DNA of 48,231 nt from a virus: positions 1 through 48,231 of the IMG/VR virus record IMGVR_UViG_3300021957_000064; one strand, given 5' to 3'. Position numbers and translations under genes: made by a program. Below the pieces are notes generated by a model that worked only from the letters and a program-made list of their open reading frames with translations, searched no databases and was not told the DNA's origin. Shown here piece after piece: positions 29,135 through 38,102 of the stretch; position 1 is the stretch's first letter, and every line of letters begins with the position of its first letter.

Positions 29135-29165
29135 TGTACAGTGTCAGGCATTAACTGCCTGTACA
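29135..29165 (+). terminator. hairpin upstream of capsid gene, weak terminator or mRNA processing site
   Basis: CAGGCA-TTAAC-TGCCTG (29145-29161) is a perfect 6-bp stem, with outer TGTACA words on both sides (29135-29140 and 29160-29165). A short T-run (CTTTTC) follows a few bases later, so it might terminate weakly, attenuating transcription between scaffold and capsid or stabilising the capsid mRNA end. The rest of the gap to 29334 holds a small AAAGA/TCTTT hairpin and the capsid ribosome binding site AAAGGAG. Confidence 0.42.
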
Positions 29166-29334
29166 TGCTTTTCAATAAGCACTAGCCACACGAAGAACTA
29201 CCTCTGAGTATAGGCCCAGCGCTTGAAGGATGGCCCTCCTGATAGCAATGCTGACTACCCTAGAACAAAGAGCCTCTTTTATTGTGGATATGTAGTGTCT
29301 AAATCTCACGCCATATCTATAAAGGAGAATTATT

Positions 29335-30384
29335 ATGGCTATTGGAACCGCTGGTGGTGGATTTAACGGGAACTTCTCCCCGATTATCTACTCCAAACAG
29401 GCACAGATTGCTCTACGCAAGGCTGCTGTTACTAACGCAATCACCAACAACTCATATTTCGGTGAGATTGCAAACCAAGGCGACACTGTTCGCATTCAGA
29501 AAGAGCCAGACGTAACAGTCAACGCTCTGCAGCGTCACACAGGTATCTCAGTAGAGAAACTTGATGATTCTGACTTCTCGCTCACCATTGACCAAGCTAA
29601 CTACTTTGCTTTCAAAATGGATGACATTGAAGAGCAGTTCTCAAATGTAGACTTCACATCTTTGGCTGCTGATCGTGCAGCATATAAGATGGCTGATGCA
29701 ATGGACGCAGACGTATTGTCGTACCTCTCAGGTCACACTGCTGCTGGTGCTCACATCACTAGTTCATCAGGTGATAAGCAAACTGCTTTGACTGCTACTG
29801 GTGAATACATTGCTGCGAACCACTTGGACGCAACTGACTTCTCAAGCTTGACCATCTCAGGTTCTGCTACAGCAGGAGACTCAGTTCCATTAGCACCACG
29901 TTTACCAGGTGCAACTGCATTGTCAGCAACTACAGTATCTCCTTTAACAGTCGTAGCTCGTATGGCTCGTAAGATGGATACAGCAAGTGTTGACTCACGT
30001 GGGCGTTGGATCTGTGTTGACCCAGTGTTCGTAGAGATGCTCAAAGACGAAGACAGTCGCGTATTAAATGCTGACTTCGGTGGGGCAGGTCTTATGAATG
30101 GCTTGGTTCTAAACAACTTGCACGGCTTCCGTGTTTATGTGTCTACGAACCTTCCAGCAAAAGGCACTGGCGCTGGTACTTCTGGTACAACTGCACAAGA
30201 CGCTAACTATGGCGTTATTGTAGCTGGTCAGGAGGATGCTGTTGCTTCTGCAGAGCAGATCAACAAAGTCGAGAACTATCGTGATCCCGACTCATTCGCA
30301 GACATCGTGCGTGGTATGCACCTTTATGGACGCAAGATTCTGCGCCCAGAGGCATTGCTAACAGTACGTTACAACGCTGCTTAA
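29335..30384 (+). CDS. major capsid protein
   Basis: A 349-aa HK97-fold type coat protein. It starts MAIGTAGGGFNGNFSPII and has GDTVRIQKEPDVTV, ALQRHTGISVEKLDDSDFSL and a long helix with ADRAAYKMADAMDADVLSYL. The end KVENYRDPDSFADIVRGMHLYG..ILRPEAL is typical of marine podovirus coat proteins. Codon use is more regular and the gene has the best ribosome binding site of the late region, in its own leader after a candidate promoter. Preceded by scaffold, followed by a strong hairpin. Confidence 0.88.
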   Translation: MAIGTAGGGFNGNFSPIIYSKQAQIALRKAAVTNAITNNSYFGEIANQGDTVRIQKEPDVTVNALQRHTGISVEKLDDSDFSLTIDQANYFAFKMDDIEEQFSNVDFTSLAADRAAYKMADAMDADVLSYLSGHTAAGAHITSSSGDKQTALTATGEYIAANHLDATDFSSLTISGSATAGDSVPLAPRLPGATALSATTVSPLTVVARMARKMDTASVDSRGRWICVDPVFVEMLKDEDSRVLNADFGGAGLMNGLVLNNLHGFRVYVSTNLPAKGTGAGTSGTTAQDANYGVIVAGQEDAVASAEQINKVENYRDPDSFADIVRGMHLYGRKILRPEALLTVRYNAA

Positions 30385-30400
30385 TACTACTTAGTTTGTT

Positions 30401-30427
30401 GGGCTGGTCTTGTCAAGAGGCTGGCCC
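30401..30427 (+). terminator. strong hairpin after the capsid gene
   Basis: GGGCTGG (30401-30407) pairs with CTGGCCC (30421-30427), allowing two G-U pairs; TCTT and AAGA extend the stem inside. No long T-run follows. It may be a leaky terminator like the one after T7 gene 10, or a 3' stabiliser that raises capsid mRNA relative to the tail genes downstream. Confidence 0.5.
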
Positions 30428-30456
30428 TTCAACACACTTATCATTAGGATAGCTCT

Positions 30457-31179
30457 ATGGCTAATTATGTAACTCTAGTTAATCAGGCACTACGCCGTGT
30501 CAATGAAGTTGAACTTGATATTGGTGGTGATGGCTTTGGTGACGCACGTAACTTACAAGCGTTAGCTAAGGATGCTATTAACTCTGCTATACGTGAGATC
30601 CTGCAGAACAGCCAAGAGTGGCCTTTTACACTTACAACATATACGCAAACCCTTACCGCTGGTACAGGTGTGTATGACTTTGCCCCAGATGCTTCTAAAA
30701 TTGACTGGGACACTATCTACCTCAAGCGTCTATCTTCTAAGGGTAATACACCTGCTAGACTACCTGTAATTACTTATGAGGATTACATACGTAAGTATCG
30801 CTCAGGTGAAGATGTTAGCGGTGCAGATGGACATAGCGTACCTAACATTGCTTACCAGACACAGGACATGAAGTTTGGTATTACACCTCTACCAGATGAT
30901 GCATACGAATTAGAGTACCGCTACTGGTCATATCCTTCTGATCTAGTTTTTTATAATGATTTATGTATAATACCTGATCGCTTTAACACAGTGATAGTTG
31001 ATGGTGCTACAATGTATCTTATGCGCTTTCGTGCTAACGAACAGAGTGCTTCATTACACCAGCAGAAGTTTGAGGATGGTATGGATAACATGCGCCGTTT
31101 ACTTCTTGACTTACCTTTATATGTTAGATCCTCTGTAATAGCTGGCAGATACTTCAACAAGCAGACTGGCACTAACTAA
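30457..31179 (+). CDS. tail tube protein A (T7 gp11-like)
   Basis: A 240-aa adaptor/gatekeeper protein under the portal. Patterns ALRRVNEVELDIGGDGFGDA, an N-terminal helical bundle (ALAKDAINSAIREILQNSQEWPF), then the beta part with TGVYDFAPD and YWSYPSDL match tail tubular protein A of T7-like marine phages. It follows the capsid gene and is coupled by a shared base to the larger tail protein, as expected for gp11-gp12 order. Confidence 0.82.
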   Translation: MANYVTLVNQALRRVNEVELDIGGDGFGDARNLQALAKDAINSAIREILQNSQEWPFTLTTYTQTLTAGTGVYDFAPDASKIDWDTIYLKRLSSKGNTPARLPVITYEDYIRKYRSGEDVSGADGHSVPNIAYQTQDMKFGITPLPDDAYELEYRYWSYPSDLVFYNDLCIIPDRFNTVIVDGATMYLMRFRANEQSASLHQQKFEDGMDNMRRLLLDLPLYVRSSVIAGRYFNKQTGTN

Positions 31180-32963
31180 TGGCTGATAACCTACGTACCT
31201 TTGCTACACCTTGTATGGGTGGCTTGGTAGTTAACCAAGACCCTTTAACACAGGGTGGTCAGATGGCAGGTTCAGCACTGCGTCTTATCAACTATGAGCC
31301 TGCCTTGAATGGTGGGTATAGACGTATATCAGGCTATAAAAACTCTTATGGTGAGCTTACAGGATCAGCTAATAGCCCTGTGTTAGGCGTACATGTATCT
31401 GCTAATATTAATCAGGGCATCTTTGGTTGTCGTAAACCTGCTTCTGGTAATAACTACCTACACTGGTATAACCATTACTATGATGTTACATTAGCTTCAG
31501 GAGAAGGTGCTGGATTTAGTGTAGGAGAAAAGGTTACAGGTGTAGTTAGCTCAAGTAACGACGAAGGTGTAGCTGCTACAGGAACAGTCATCTCTAAAAC
31601 TGCAAACGCTCTTGTAATTAACTTTGGCAAGCTACCTGATGCTATATTCTCTACAGGTAATGTTTTAACAGGTGGTACATCTACGGCTACAGGTACAGTA
31701 CAGGCCACTCCTGTAGTAAAAGGGTGGCAGGCTGTTACTAGTGTAGGTTCCCCCACTATGACTGGCGTATCTAAGGTACGCTTTGAAAGTTTTAACTGGG
31801 GTGCAGCTAAGTTTGCTATGGCTGATGGCATTAACCCTGCCGCTACTTGGGATGGTACAACGTATGTTCAACTTAACGGTGGAGAAGCGCCCAGCGCACC
31901 TAGTTTAGTTGCATCATTTAACAATCACTTATTCTTAGCTGGTGACTCTTCTGAGCCTTACAACTTATACTTTAGTGCTCCTATAAATGAAACTGATTGG
32001 ACACCTGCAGGTGGCGCAGGGGTTATCAATGTAGGCTTTGAAGTTATACAACTTAAGACTTTTCGTAATGAGATGTATATCTTTGGGCGTAATAACATTA
32101 AGCGCTTAGTAGGTAATAACATTGCTGACTTCGCACTACAAACAGTTACCTCTAATCTTGGATGTGTTGCCGCTGACAGTGTAGCAGAGTTTAATGGTGA
32201 GATACTATTTCTAGCACCTGATGGCATTAGACCCGTTACGGGTACTGACCGTATTGGTGATATTGAGTTGGCAACATTGTCTAAGCCTATTCAGTCTATC
32301 TTTGAAGATTATACAGCTAATGAAGACCTTGCTACAATGACTACTGTAGTAATAAAAAAGAAGTCACAGTTTCGTTTATTCTTTACTAACCAAGATTCAC
32401 TTGGTATCATTGGCGCTATCAGGCGTAGTGGTCAGGGTGGTGCAGGGTTTGAGTTTAGTCAGTTAGTAGGCGTATCAGTAAACTGTGCAGACAGTGGTTA
32501 CATTGGTGATGAAGAGTTTGTTATACATGGGGATAGTGTCGGGTATGTATTTCGCCAAGAGGTAGGTAATGACTTTGATGGTAGAGACATCTTTAGTTTA
32601 TTCCAGACACCCTTCTACTACATGGATGATCCTGCTGTTCGTAAGTCTTTCTATGATGTAGATACCTACATGCGCTCTGAGGGAGAAGTCTCTGTAGTTA
32701 TGGCTGTTGAGTATGACTATGGAGATCCTTCAGTAGAATTAAGTTCAGACTACTTCTTATCTACTGCAGGGGCTGCTGCCTTTTACGATAAAGCTACATT
32801 TGACTCTACAGACATATACGATGGTAACCCTTCCCCTGTAGAGAGTACTACTATTGCTGGTTCTGGTAAGTCTATCTCAGTACGTTACGTGGCAAGCAAT
32901 ACAAAACCTAGTCACACTATCCAGGCTATCACACTAACATATGGCCTAAACGACAGGCGCTAA
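31179..32963 (+). CDS. tail tube protein B / nozzle (T7 gp12-like)
   Basis: A 594-aa beta-rich tail nozzle component. The start MADNLRTFATPCMGGLVVNQD, then GGYRRISGYK and the propeller-like body with NNHLFLAGDSSEPYNLYFS, FRNEMYIFGRNNIKRL and IGDIELATLSKPI match gp12-type tail tubular B proteins. Together with tail tube protein A it completes the short non-contractile tail. An inserted segment near residues 100-175 (VGEKVTGVVSS to GTVQATPVVKG) looks like an added beta domain. Confidence 0.82.
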   Translation: MADNLRTFATPCMGGLVVNQDPLTQGGQMAGSALRLINYEPALNGGYRRISGYKNSYGELTGSANSPVLGVHVSANINQGIFGCRKPASGNNYLHWYNHYYDVTLASGEGAGFSVGEKVTGVVSSSNDEGVAATGTVISKTANALVINFGKLPDAIFSTGNVLTGGTSTATGTVQATPVVKGWQAVTSVGSPTMTGVSKVRFESFNWGAAKFAMADGINPAATWDGTTYVQLNGGEAPSAPSLVASFNNHLFLAGDSSEPYNLYFSAPINETDWTPAGGAGVINVGFEVIQLKTFRNEMYIFGRNNIKRLVGNNIADFALQTVTSNLGCVAADSVAEFNGEILFLAPDGIRPVTGTDRIGDIELATLSKPIQSIFEDYTANEDLATMTTVVIKKKSQFRLFFTNQDSLGIIGAIRRSGQGGAGFEFSQLVGVSVNCADSGYIGDEEFVIHGDSVGYVFRQEVGNDFDGRDIFSLFQTPFYYMDDPAVRKSFYDVDTYMRSEGEVSVVMAVEYDYGDPSVELSSDYFLSTAGAAAFYDKATFDSTDIYDGNPSPVESTTIAGSGKSISVRYVASNTKPSHTIQAITLTYGLNDRR

Positions 32964-32977
32964 GAGAGGAATAAAAC

Positions 32978-34717
32978 ATGTCAGGCTATACACGCCAATC
33001 CACTGCAGACATTGTACCTACCGCTGTAGTACGCGCAGCGCCTATCAACGCAGAGTACAACAAACTACGTGATGCTTTTACACAAAGTAACACAGGGACT
33101 ACAGGACACAAGCATGATGGCTCATCTGATGAGGGTTCCTACGTACCTCTGATCGCTGACCTAGATAAAAAGAATTACTTTACAGTAGATCAGACTAATA
33201 ATCTTTTTGGTTTATTTGTTGAGGTAGGTGGCTCTGCTGTAGAGCAGTTACGTTTTCAAGACGGTGCTATAGTTCCCGTCACTGATAATGACATTGACCT
33301 TGGTACATCCAGCTTAGAGTTTAAAGACCTATACTTAGATGGTACTGCTACTGTTGATACTCTTCAAGTTGATGAGAATGGTACAATCACAGGAAACTTT
33401 ACGGTTAATGGTAATACTGTATTAGGTAATACCACAAGTGATACTGTAACGTATACAGCTAGATCAGCCTCTGATTTTTTACCTACTACAGATGGTACAT
33501 ATGATCTTGGCTCTACTACTCATGAATGGCAAGACTTACATCTTGATGGTACAGCTACCGTTGATACATTACAAGTAGATGAAAACGGTGTAGTCACAGG
33601 TAACTTATCTGTAGGCGGCAACATGAGCACTACAGGTACAAACGCAATAGGCGGTACTTTATCTGTAACAGGTGCAACTACACTAAACAACACATTAGGC
33701 GTTACAGGAGCATCCACTTTATCTTCTACCCTAGCAGTTACTGGTACGTCTGTTTTTACAGGTGCTGTTACTGCTAATGGTGGTGTAGTAGGAAACCTTA
33801 CAGGTAACGTAACTTCTTCTGGCACATCTACATTTGCTGACATTGATATGTCTGGCACTATTGATATGGGCAGCAATAAGATTACGGCTGTAACTGATCC
33901 AACATCTGCACAAGATGCTGCAACAAAAGCGTATGTAGATTCTGAAGTTGCAGGTATTATAGACTCAGCACCAGGAGCACTAGATACCCTTAATGAATTA
34001 GCTGCAGCTATTGGTGATGATGCTAACTTTAGCACTACCATAACAAACAGTATTGCAACTAAGTTACCGTTAGCGGGTGGCACTATGACAGGTGCTATAG
34101 CTATGGGCAACAGTAAGATAACTGGTCTTGCTACACCTACTGCCTCTACAGATGCAGCGACAAAAGGCTACATTGATACTACCTTTAGTGAAACTGCTGC
34201 TGCTGCGACTAGTGCTACGGCTGCTGCTGCCTCTGCTGCTTCTGCCGCCAGTTCATACGATCAGTTTGATGATCGTTACTTAGGTTCTAAATCTAGTGAT
34301 CCTACAGTAGACAATGACGGTGACGCACTTATAACAGGTGCTATATATTACAATAGTTCAACGGAACAGATAAAAGTTTATACGGGTAGTGTTTGGAAGA
34401 ATGCAGGCTCTACAGTAAATGGTACTTCTTCACGTACTGCTGCTACTGCTACATCAGGCCAGACTTCATTCTCAGCAAGTTACGATGTAGGTTTTGTTGA
34501 TGTATATCTAAATGGTGTCAAGCTTTTAGTAGGCACAGACTTTACAGCCACTAGTGGTTCTGCTATAGTATTATCGTCTGGTGCAACTGCAGGAGACATT
34601 GTAGATATTGTTGCATATGGTGCTTTTGTTCTTTCTAATCACTACACACAACCCCAGAGTGATGCACGTTATGCATCAATAGATGACCCAATTGCTATGG
34701 CTATTGCATTAGGATAA
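32978..34717 (+). CDS. tail fibre protein with internal repeats
   Basis: A 579-aa fibrous protein. The N-terminus (MSGYTRQSTADIVPTAVVRA, then INAEYNKLRDAF, GTTGHKHDGSSDEG) is the tail-attachment domain common in marine podoviruses. It has two copies of a unit with DLGTSS..FKDLYLDGTATVD and DLGSTTHEWQDLHLDGTATVD, followed by short TG..TT beta repeats. A later part has an ATKAYVDSEV and an ATKGYIDTTF collar motif and an Ala-rich helix, and the end has QSDARYASID. This is the fibre joined to the tail; host-binding domains probably come from the following genes. Confidence 0.82.
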   Translation: MSGYTRQSTADIVPTAVVRAAPINAEYNKLRDAFTQSNTGTTGHKHDGSSDEGSYVPLIADLDKKNYFTVDQTNNLFGLFVEVGGSAVEQLRFQDGAIVPVTDNDIDLGTSSLEFKDLYLDGTATVDTLQVDENGTITGNFTVNGNTVLGNTTSDTVTYTARSASDFLPTTDGTYDLGSTTHEWQDLHLDGTATVDTLQVDENGVVTGNLSVGGNMSTTGTNAIGGTLSVTGATTLNNTLGVTGASTLSSTLAVTGTSVFTGAVTANGGVVGNLTGNVTSSGTSTFADIDMSGTIDMGSNKITAVTDPTSAQDAATKAYVDSEVAGIIDSAPGALDTLNELAAAIGDDANFSTTITNSIATKLPLAGGTMTGAIAMGNSKITGLATPTASTDAATKGYIDTTFSETAAAATSATAAAASAASAASSYDQFDDRYLGSKSSDPTVDNDGDALITGAIYYNSSTEQIKVYTGSVWKNAGSTVNGTSSRTAATATSGQTSFSASYDVGFVDVYLNGVKLLVGTDFTATSGSAIVLSSGATAGDIVDIVAYGAFVLSNHYTQPQSDARYASIDDPIAMAIALG

Positions 34718-34727
34718 GGAAACAAAT

Positions 34728-35060
34728 ATGGCTAATACATTTAAAAATGCAGTTAGTTCAGCAATAGGCACTGGTCAAACAAGTGTCTATACTGTACCTT
34801 CTGCTACTACTTCTACAGTTATAGGATTGACTGTATCAAATATAACATCCTCAGACATAACAGTTGATGTTGTTGTTACTGACACGAGTGCCAGTGCAAG
34901 TGTCCACATAATTAAGGGAGCTACAGTGCCTGTTGGCGGTGCGGTTGTTCCAATAGGCGGTGATCAAAAGGTTGTGCTAGAAGCAGCAGATATACTTAAA
35001 GTTACAAGTAGTGCTTCATCAAGTGCAGATGCCCTTGTATCCGTACTAGAACAGACATAA
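34728..35060 (+). CDS. small tail-associated beta protein (110 aa)
   Basis: A Ser/Thr/Val-rich beta-sandwich protein: TVPSATTSTVIGLTVSN, then ITVDVVVTDTSASASVHIIK, a GGAVVPIGGDQKVVLEAADIL turn and VSVLEQT end. It resembles the 120-aa protein at 21019-21381 in strand order. It lies between fibre genes with a proper ribosome binding site (AAGGAAA). Likely a fibre-tip or decoration protein. Confidence 0.65.
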   Translation: MANTFKNAVSSAIGTGQTSVYTVPSATTSTVIGLTVSNITSSDITVDVVVTDTSASASVHIIKGATVPVGGAVVPIGGDQKVVLEAADILKVTSSASSSADALVSVLEQT

Positions 35061-35072
35061 GGAGAGACACAG

Positions 35073-35891
35073 ATGCCCTACATTGGTAATCAACCTGCAC
35101 CCACTAATGTTAGTAGTGCTAATATTACAGATAATTCTATAGTTAATGCTGATGTTAATGCTAGTGCAGCTATTGACGTTAGTAAACTTAGTGGTGCTGC
35201 ACCATTAGCTAGTCCTACATTTACAGGTACAGCAACTGCACCTACCGTTAATGCAAGCACTGCACTACAAATTGGTGGTGTTGCTATTACAGCTACTGCC
35301 GCTGAATTAAATATACTTGATGGGGTAACTTCTACTGCCGCTGAACTTAATATCTTAGACGGTGTTACATCTACAGCAGCAGAACTAAATATTCTTGATG
35401 GAGTAACTTCAACGGCTGCAGAACTAAACAAGCTAGATGGTTATACAGGAGCAGTTGCTGATCTTAATAGAACAGACGTATCTACAGAAGGTCTATCAGA
35501 AGCAAGTAAAGTTGTGACTGCAGATGCTAATGGAGATATTACTGTTTCAGAAGAGTTTAAAGCAAAATCATATAATGAGACACACGTTGCTTTATCTCCT
35601 GCAGCAACTGTAGATATAAATTTTGAGTTAGGAAACTCTTTTTCTTTAACAACAAATCAAAATACTACTTTTACTTTTAGTAATCCACCTGCTTCTGGAA
35701 CAGCTTATGGCTTTATACTAGAATTAACTGCAGGAGGAACTCACTCAGTTACTTACCCAACAGCAGTAGACTTTGCAGGTAACACTGCACCTGATGCACC
35801 TGCTAGTGGAGAAAAAGACATTCTTGTTTTTCATACTAGGGATGGCGGTACTAACTATCACGGTTCATTAGCTATTGATGCAGCTTCATAA
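35073..35891 (+). CDS. tail fibre, module 1, with TAAELN repeats (272 aa)
   Basis: MPYIGNQPAPTNVSSANITD is the frequent marine-phage fibre N-terminus. Four tandem 13-residue repeats (TAAELNILDGVTS type) lie at residues 75-122. The C-terminal 100 residues (SYNETHVALS to IDAAS) form a domain repeated in the fibre at 38103-39152, including NTTFTFSNPPASGTAYGF and the DAPASGEKDILVF pattern. This suggests duplication of the module. Followed by a 572-aa adhesin candidate. Confidence 0.78.
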   Translation: MPYIGNQPAPTNVSSANITDNSIVNADVNASAAIDVSKLSGAAPLASPTFTGTATAPTVNASTALQIGGVAITATAAELNILDGVTSTAAELNILDGVTSTAAELNILDGVTSTAAELNKLDGYTGAVADLNRTDVSTEGLSEASKVVTADANGDITVSEEFKAKSYNETHVALSPAATVDINFELGNSFSLTTNQNTTFTFSNPPASGTAYGFILELTAGGTHSVTYPTAVDFAGNTAPDAPASGEKDILVFHTRDGGTNYHGSLAIDAAS

Positions 35892-35900
35892 GGATTTAAG

Positions 35901-37619
35901 ATGTCAGTAACAACAACAAAGTTTTTCCATTCAGGGGGTGCATCAAAATCCTATTGGGTAGGAACTATTGATGCCAATCTTAATTATTTATTTGGTGGCG
36001 GGGTTGATAGTGATGATGATAATAACTACTATTTTGCTGCTGCCAGTAGTAATGGTACGCCTGGAAATGGACTACTTTTATGGAAGTTTAAACAAGATGG
36101 CACGTTATTAGCTAGTCACGAAGATGCAACTCCTACAAGTGCTGGTAGTGGTAACTCTTTTAATAATAGCTATCAAATGAATAAGATGACTGGAATAAGA
36201 ACATTTAAATATGGTGGTAGCTCAACAAAAAATGCTATCGGTATCTTTGGTACTACTCCTACCTCTTCTGGTGGTTATCCTGCCCCAACCTTTTCAATGT
36301 ACAATACTGATCTTACTAGGAAGTCTTTTTTCCATGATTATGGTGGCCCCTGTTATGGCTATCATTATAAACAACCAAGCTCTCCTAGTGGATATAACAA
36401 CAGGTTAAATGAACCTTATATTAGCAACACGTCTGACATAAATACGGGTACATTTGCTGATATTGCTCCTGACGGTTCATTTATGGCAGGCTTAGGCTAT
36501 GATGGTTATTATGGTATGCTAGGATGTATGTACATAGGAGCTAATAATACTTCATCAGGGAACCTACCTCAAGGTGCTGGCTTTCTGTATTCAAGTGCTA
36601 ATGCCTACCCAGGAAGACAAGCATTTCCTGGCAATAATTTAACTATAGAAGTGGTAGACGGTAAGCCTGTTATTTTAACGGGTGGTATAAGTCTAAGCCG
36701 TCAACCTTATTGTGGAAGTTTTCTTGTTAATAATCCTACTAGCAACAGTGTAATGCCTTCAACTTGGATGCAATCTTGGCATGGCGTTGCGGCCAGTACT
36801 CAAATGCAGGATACCAAGGTTGGAACTAGTATTGCACTAACTACGCTGGGTCCTAATAAATATAATACCTTATATACACAAACACATTGGAGTTACTATA
36901 GAACACAGTATCTTTATCGTTTAGAATTAACTGATGGAGTACATAGTGATGGTAGTGGCTACACAAATTATGCTTGGCAATCAGCCACCATGAACCCATC
37001 TGGTGCATCTACTTCATCTACCTACGACATATTAGTACATGATATTGCAGGTGATCCAACAGGAGACTCTTTTTATCTCCTTTATCAAGCTAAAGGTACA
37101 TATCTGATGCCTGATAGCCAAAATCATGATGGTGCTTGGTATATAGCTAAGTATACTCACGGTGGTAGTAATGCAACGTTACAATGGTCTAAACGTATAT
37201 CTAGGGCCAAGAATGCTCCTGTTAATGCGTATGCCTCAAACACCACTAGTAGTAACCAGTGGACAGGTAAAATTAGATGTGATCAAGATGGCGATTTAAT
37301 GTTTCAATTAGCTTGGAAAGTATCTTCACCTACTCAAAAAATAGAATATGGTGTAGGGGTTTTACCTGCAGATGGTGCTGGTATATCAGATGGTACTTAT
37401 GGGGATTATTATATTATGGATCCGCATAACAGTTACGGAAATACACCTGTAGACTTTAGCAATTGGTCTAATCAGACTCGTAACATAAGCAACATGAATA
37501 GTTATACTAGTAGCTATTATTACGCATCAAATAATGATACATTCAGAACAGACAGATTAACACCTGCTTTTAGTGGGTATCAAGCACACTTAAATTCTGC
37601 AGCAACAAATGTAGTGTAA
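35901..37619 (+). CDS. large adhesin candidate, possible beta-propeller (572 aa)
   Basis: No family recognised with certainty. The sequence is rich in Tyr, Ser, Asn and Gly, with repeated units of the type DDNNYYFAAAS..LLLWKFKQDGTLL and YIAKYTHGGSNATLQWSKRI, which resemble SBBP-type propeller blades. Mid-protein KPVILTGGISLSR and late GKIRCDQDGDLMFQLAWK fit the same idea. It lies between a short fibre and a fibre chaperone, the place of a receptor-binding protein. It is equivalent in position to the seven-bladed protein of module 2. Confidence 0.6.
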   Translation: MSVTTTKFFHSGGASKSYWVGTIDANLNYLFGGGVDSDDDNNYYFAAASSNGTPGNGLLLWKFKQDGTLLASHEDATPTSAGSGNSFNNSYQMNKMTGIRTFKYGGSSTKNAIGIFGTTPTSSGGYPAPTFSMYNTDLTRKSFFHDYGGPCYGYHYKQPSSPSGYNNRLNEPYISNTSDINTGTFADIAPDGSFMAGLGYDGYYGMLGCMYIGANNTSSGNLPQGAGFLYSSANAYPGRQAFPGNNLTIEVVDGKPVILTGGISLSRQPYCGSFLVNNPTSNSVMPSTWMQSWHGVAASTQMQDTKVGTSIALTTLGPNKYNTLYTQTHWSYYRTQYLYRLELTDGVHSDGSGYTNYAWQSATMNPSGASTSSTYDILVHDIAGDPTGDSFYLLYQAKGTYLMPDSQNHDGAWYIAKYTHGGSNATLQWSKRISRAKNAPVNAYASNTTSSNQWTGKIRCDQDGDLMFQLAWKVSSPTQKIEYGVGVLPADGAGISDGTYGDYYIMDPHNSYGNTPVDFSNWSNQTRNISNMNSYTSSYYYASNNDTFRTDRLTPAFSGYQAHLNSAATNVV

Positions 37620-37633
37620 GAAAGGAAGAACTC

Positions 37634-38092
37634 ATGTACGTAAAAATTACAAACGGAAGTGTAGATACATGGCCTTATACCATAGGGCAACTACGCCGTG
37701 ATAACTCTAATATATCATTTCCAAAATTAATCCCAGGTGATTTTCTTGCTAGTTATGGTATTTTACCTGTAACACAACAGGACACCCCTAGCTATACAGA
37801 AAGAACACAAAAGATAGAATTAGACGCTACCCCAACTTTAGTTGATGGTGTTTGGACATTAGGTTGGACAGTCTCTGATAAAACATCTGATGAAGTTACA
37901 GAATATGACACAGTTACAGCAGTCACAAATCGTGCTAGGCGAGATATTAAACTTACTGAGACAGACTTCTATGCCTTGTCAGACGTAACAATGTCAAGTG
38001 AGATGACAGCATACCGACAAGCTTTGCGTGATCTACCATCACACAGCAATTGGCCTGATCTTGAAGACAGTGATTGGCCTACAAAACCGTAA
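37634..38092 (+). CDS. tail fibre assembly chaperone-like protein (152 aa)
   Basis: The C-terminal part matches the phage tail assembly chaperone family: RRDIKLTETDFYALSDVTM, then EMTAYRQALRDLP and the ending DLEDSDWPTKP. The N-terminus (MYVKITNGSVDTWPYTIGQLRRD) is the part that recognises the fibre partner. Such proteins help fold or attach the preceding fibre. A nine-codon remnant with the same end (DDDWPTKP) follows the second module at 40200-40229. Confidence 0.72.
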   Translation: MYVKITNGSVDTWPYTIGQLRRDNSNISFPKLIPGDFLASYGILPVTQQDTPSYTERTQKIELDATPTLVDGVWTLGWTVSDKTSDEVTEYDTVTAVTNRARRDIKLTETDFYALSDVTMSSEMTAYRQALRDLPSHSNWPDLEDSDWPTKP

Positions 38093-38102
38093 GGATTAAC
38101 AG

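Noticed and set aside
29229-29294. 21-aa ORF in the leader of the capsid gene
   Set aside because: The ribosome binding site directly abuts the ATG and the peptide has no support; more likely chance.
33520-34110. 196-aa antisense ORF in the tail fibre gene
   Set aside because: Val/Pro/Ala-rich product mirrors the repetitive Thr/Gly fibre codons; a typical antisense artefact.
35287-35430. CRISPR-like regular repeats
   Set aside because: The regular 39-bp repetition is the coding repeat TAAELNILDGVTS in a tail fibre, not repeat-spacer units. No CRISPR array was seen anywhere.
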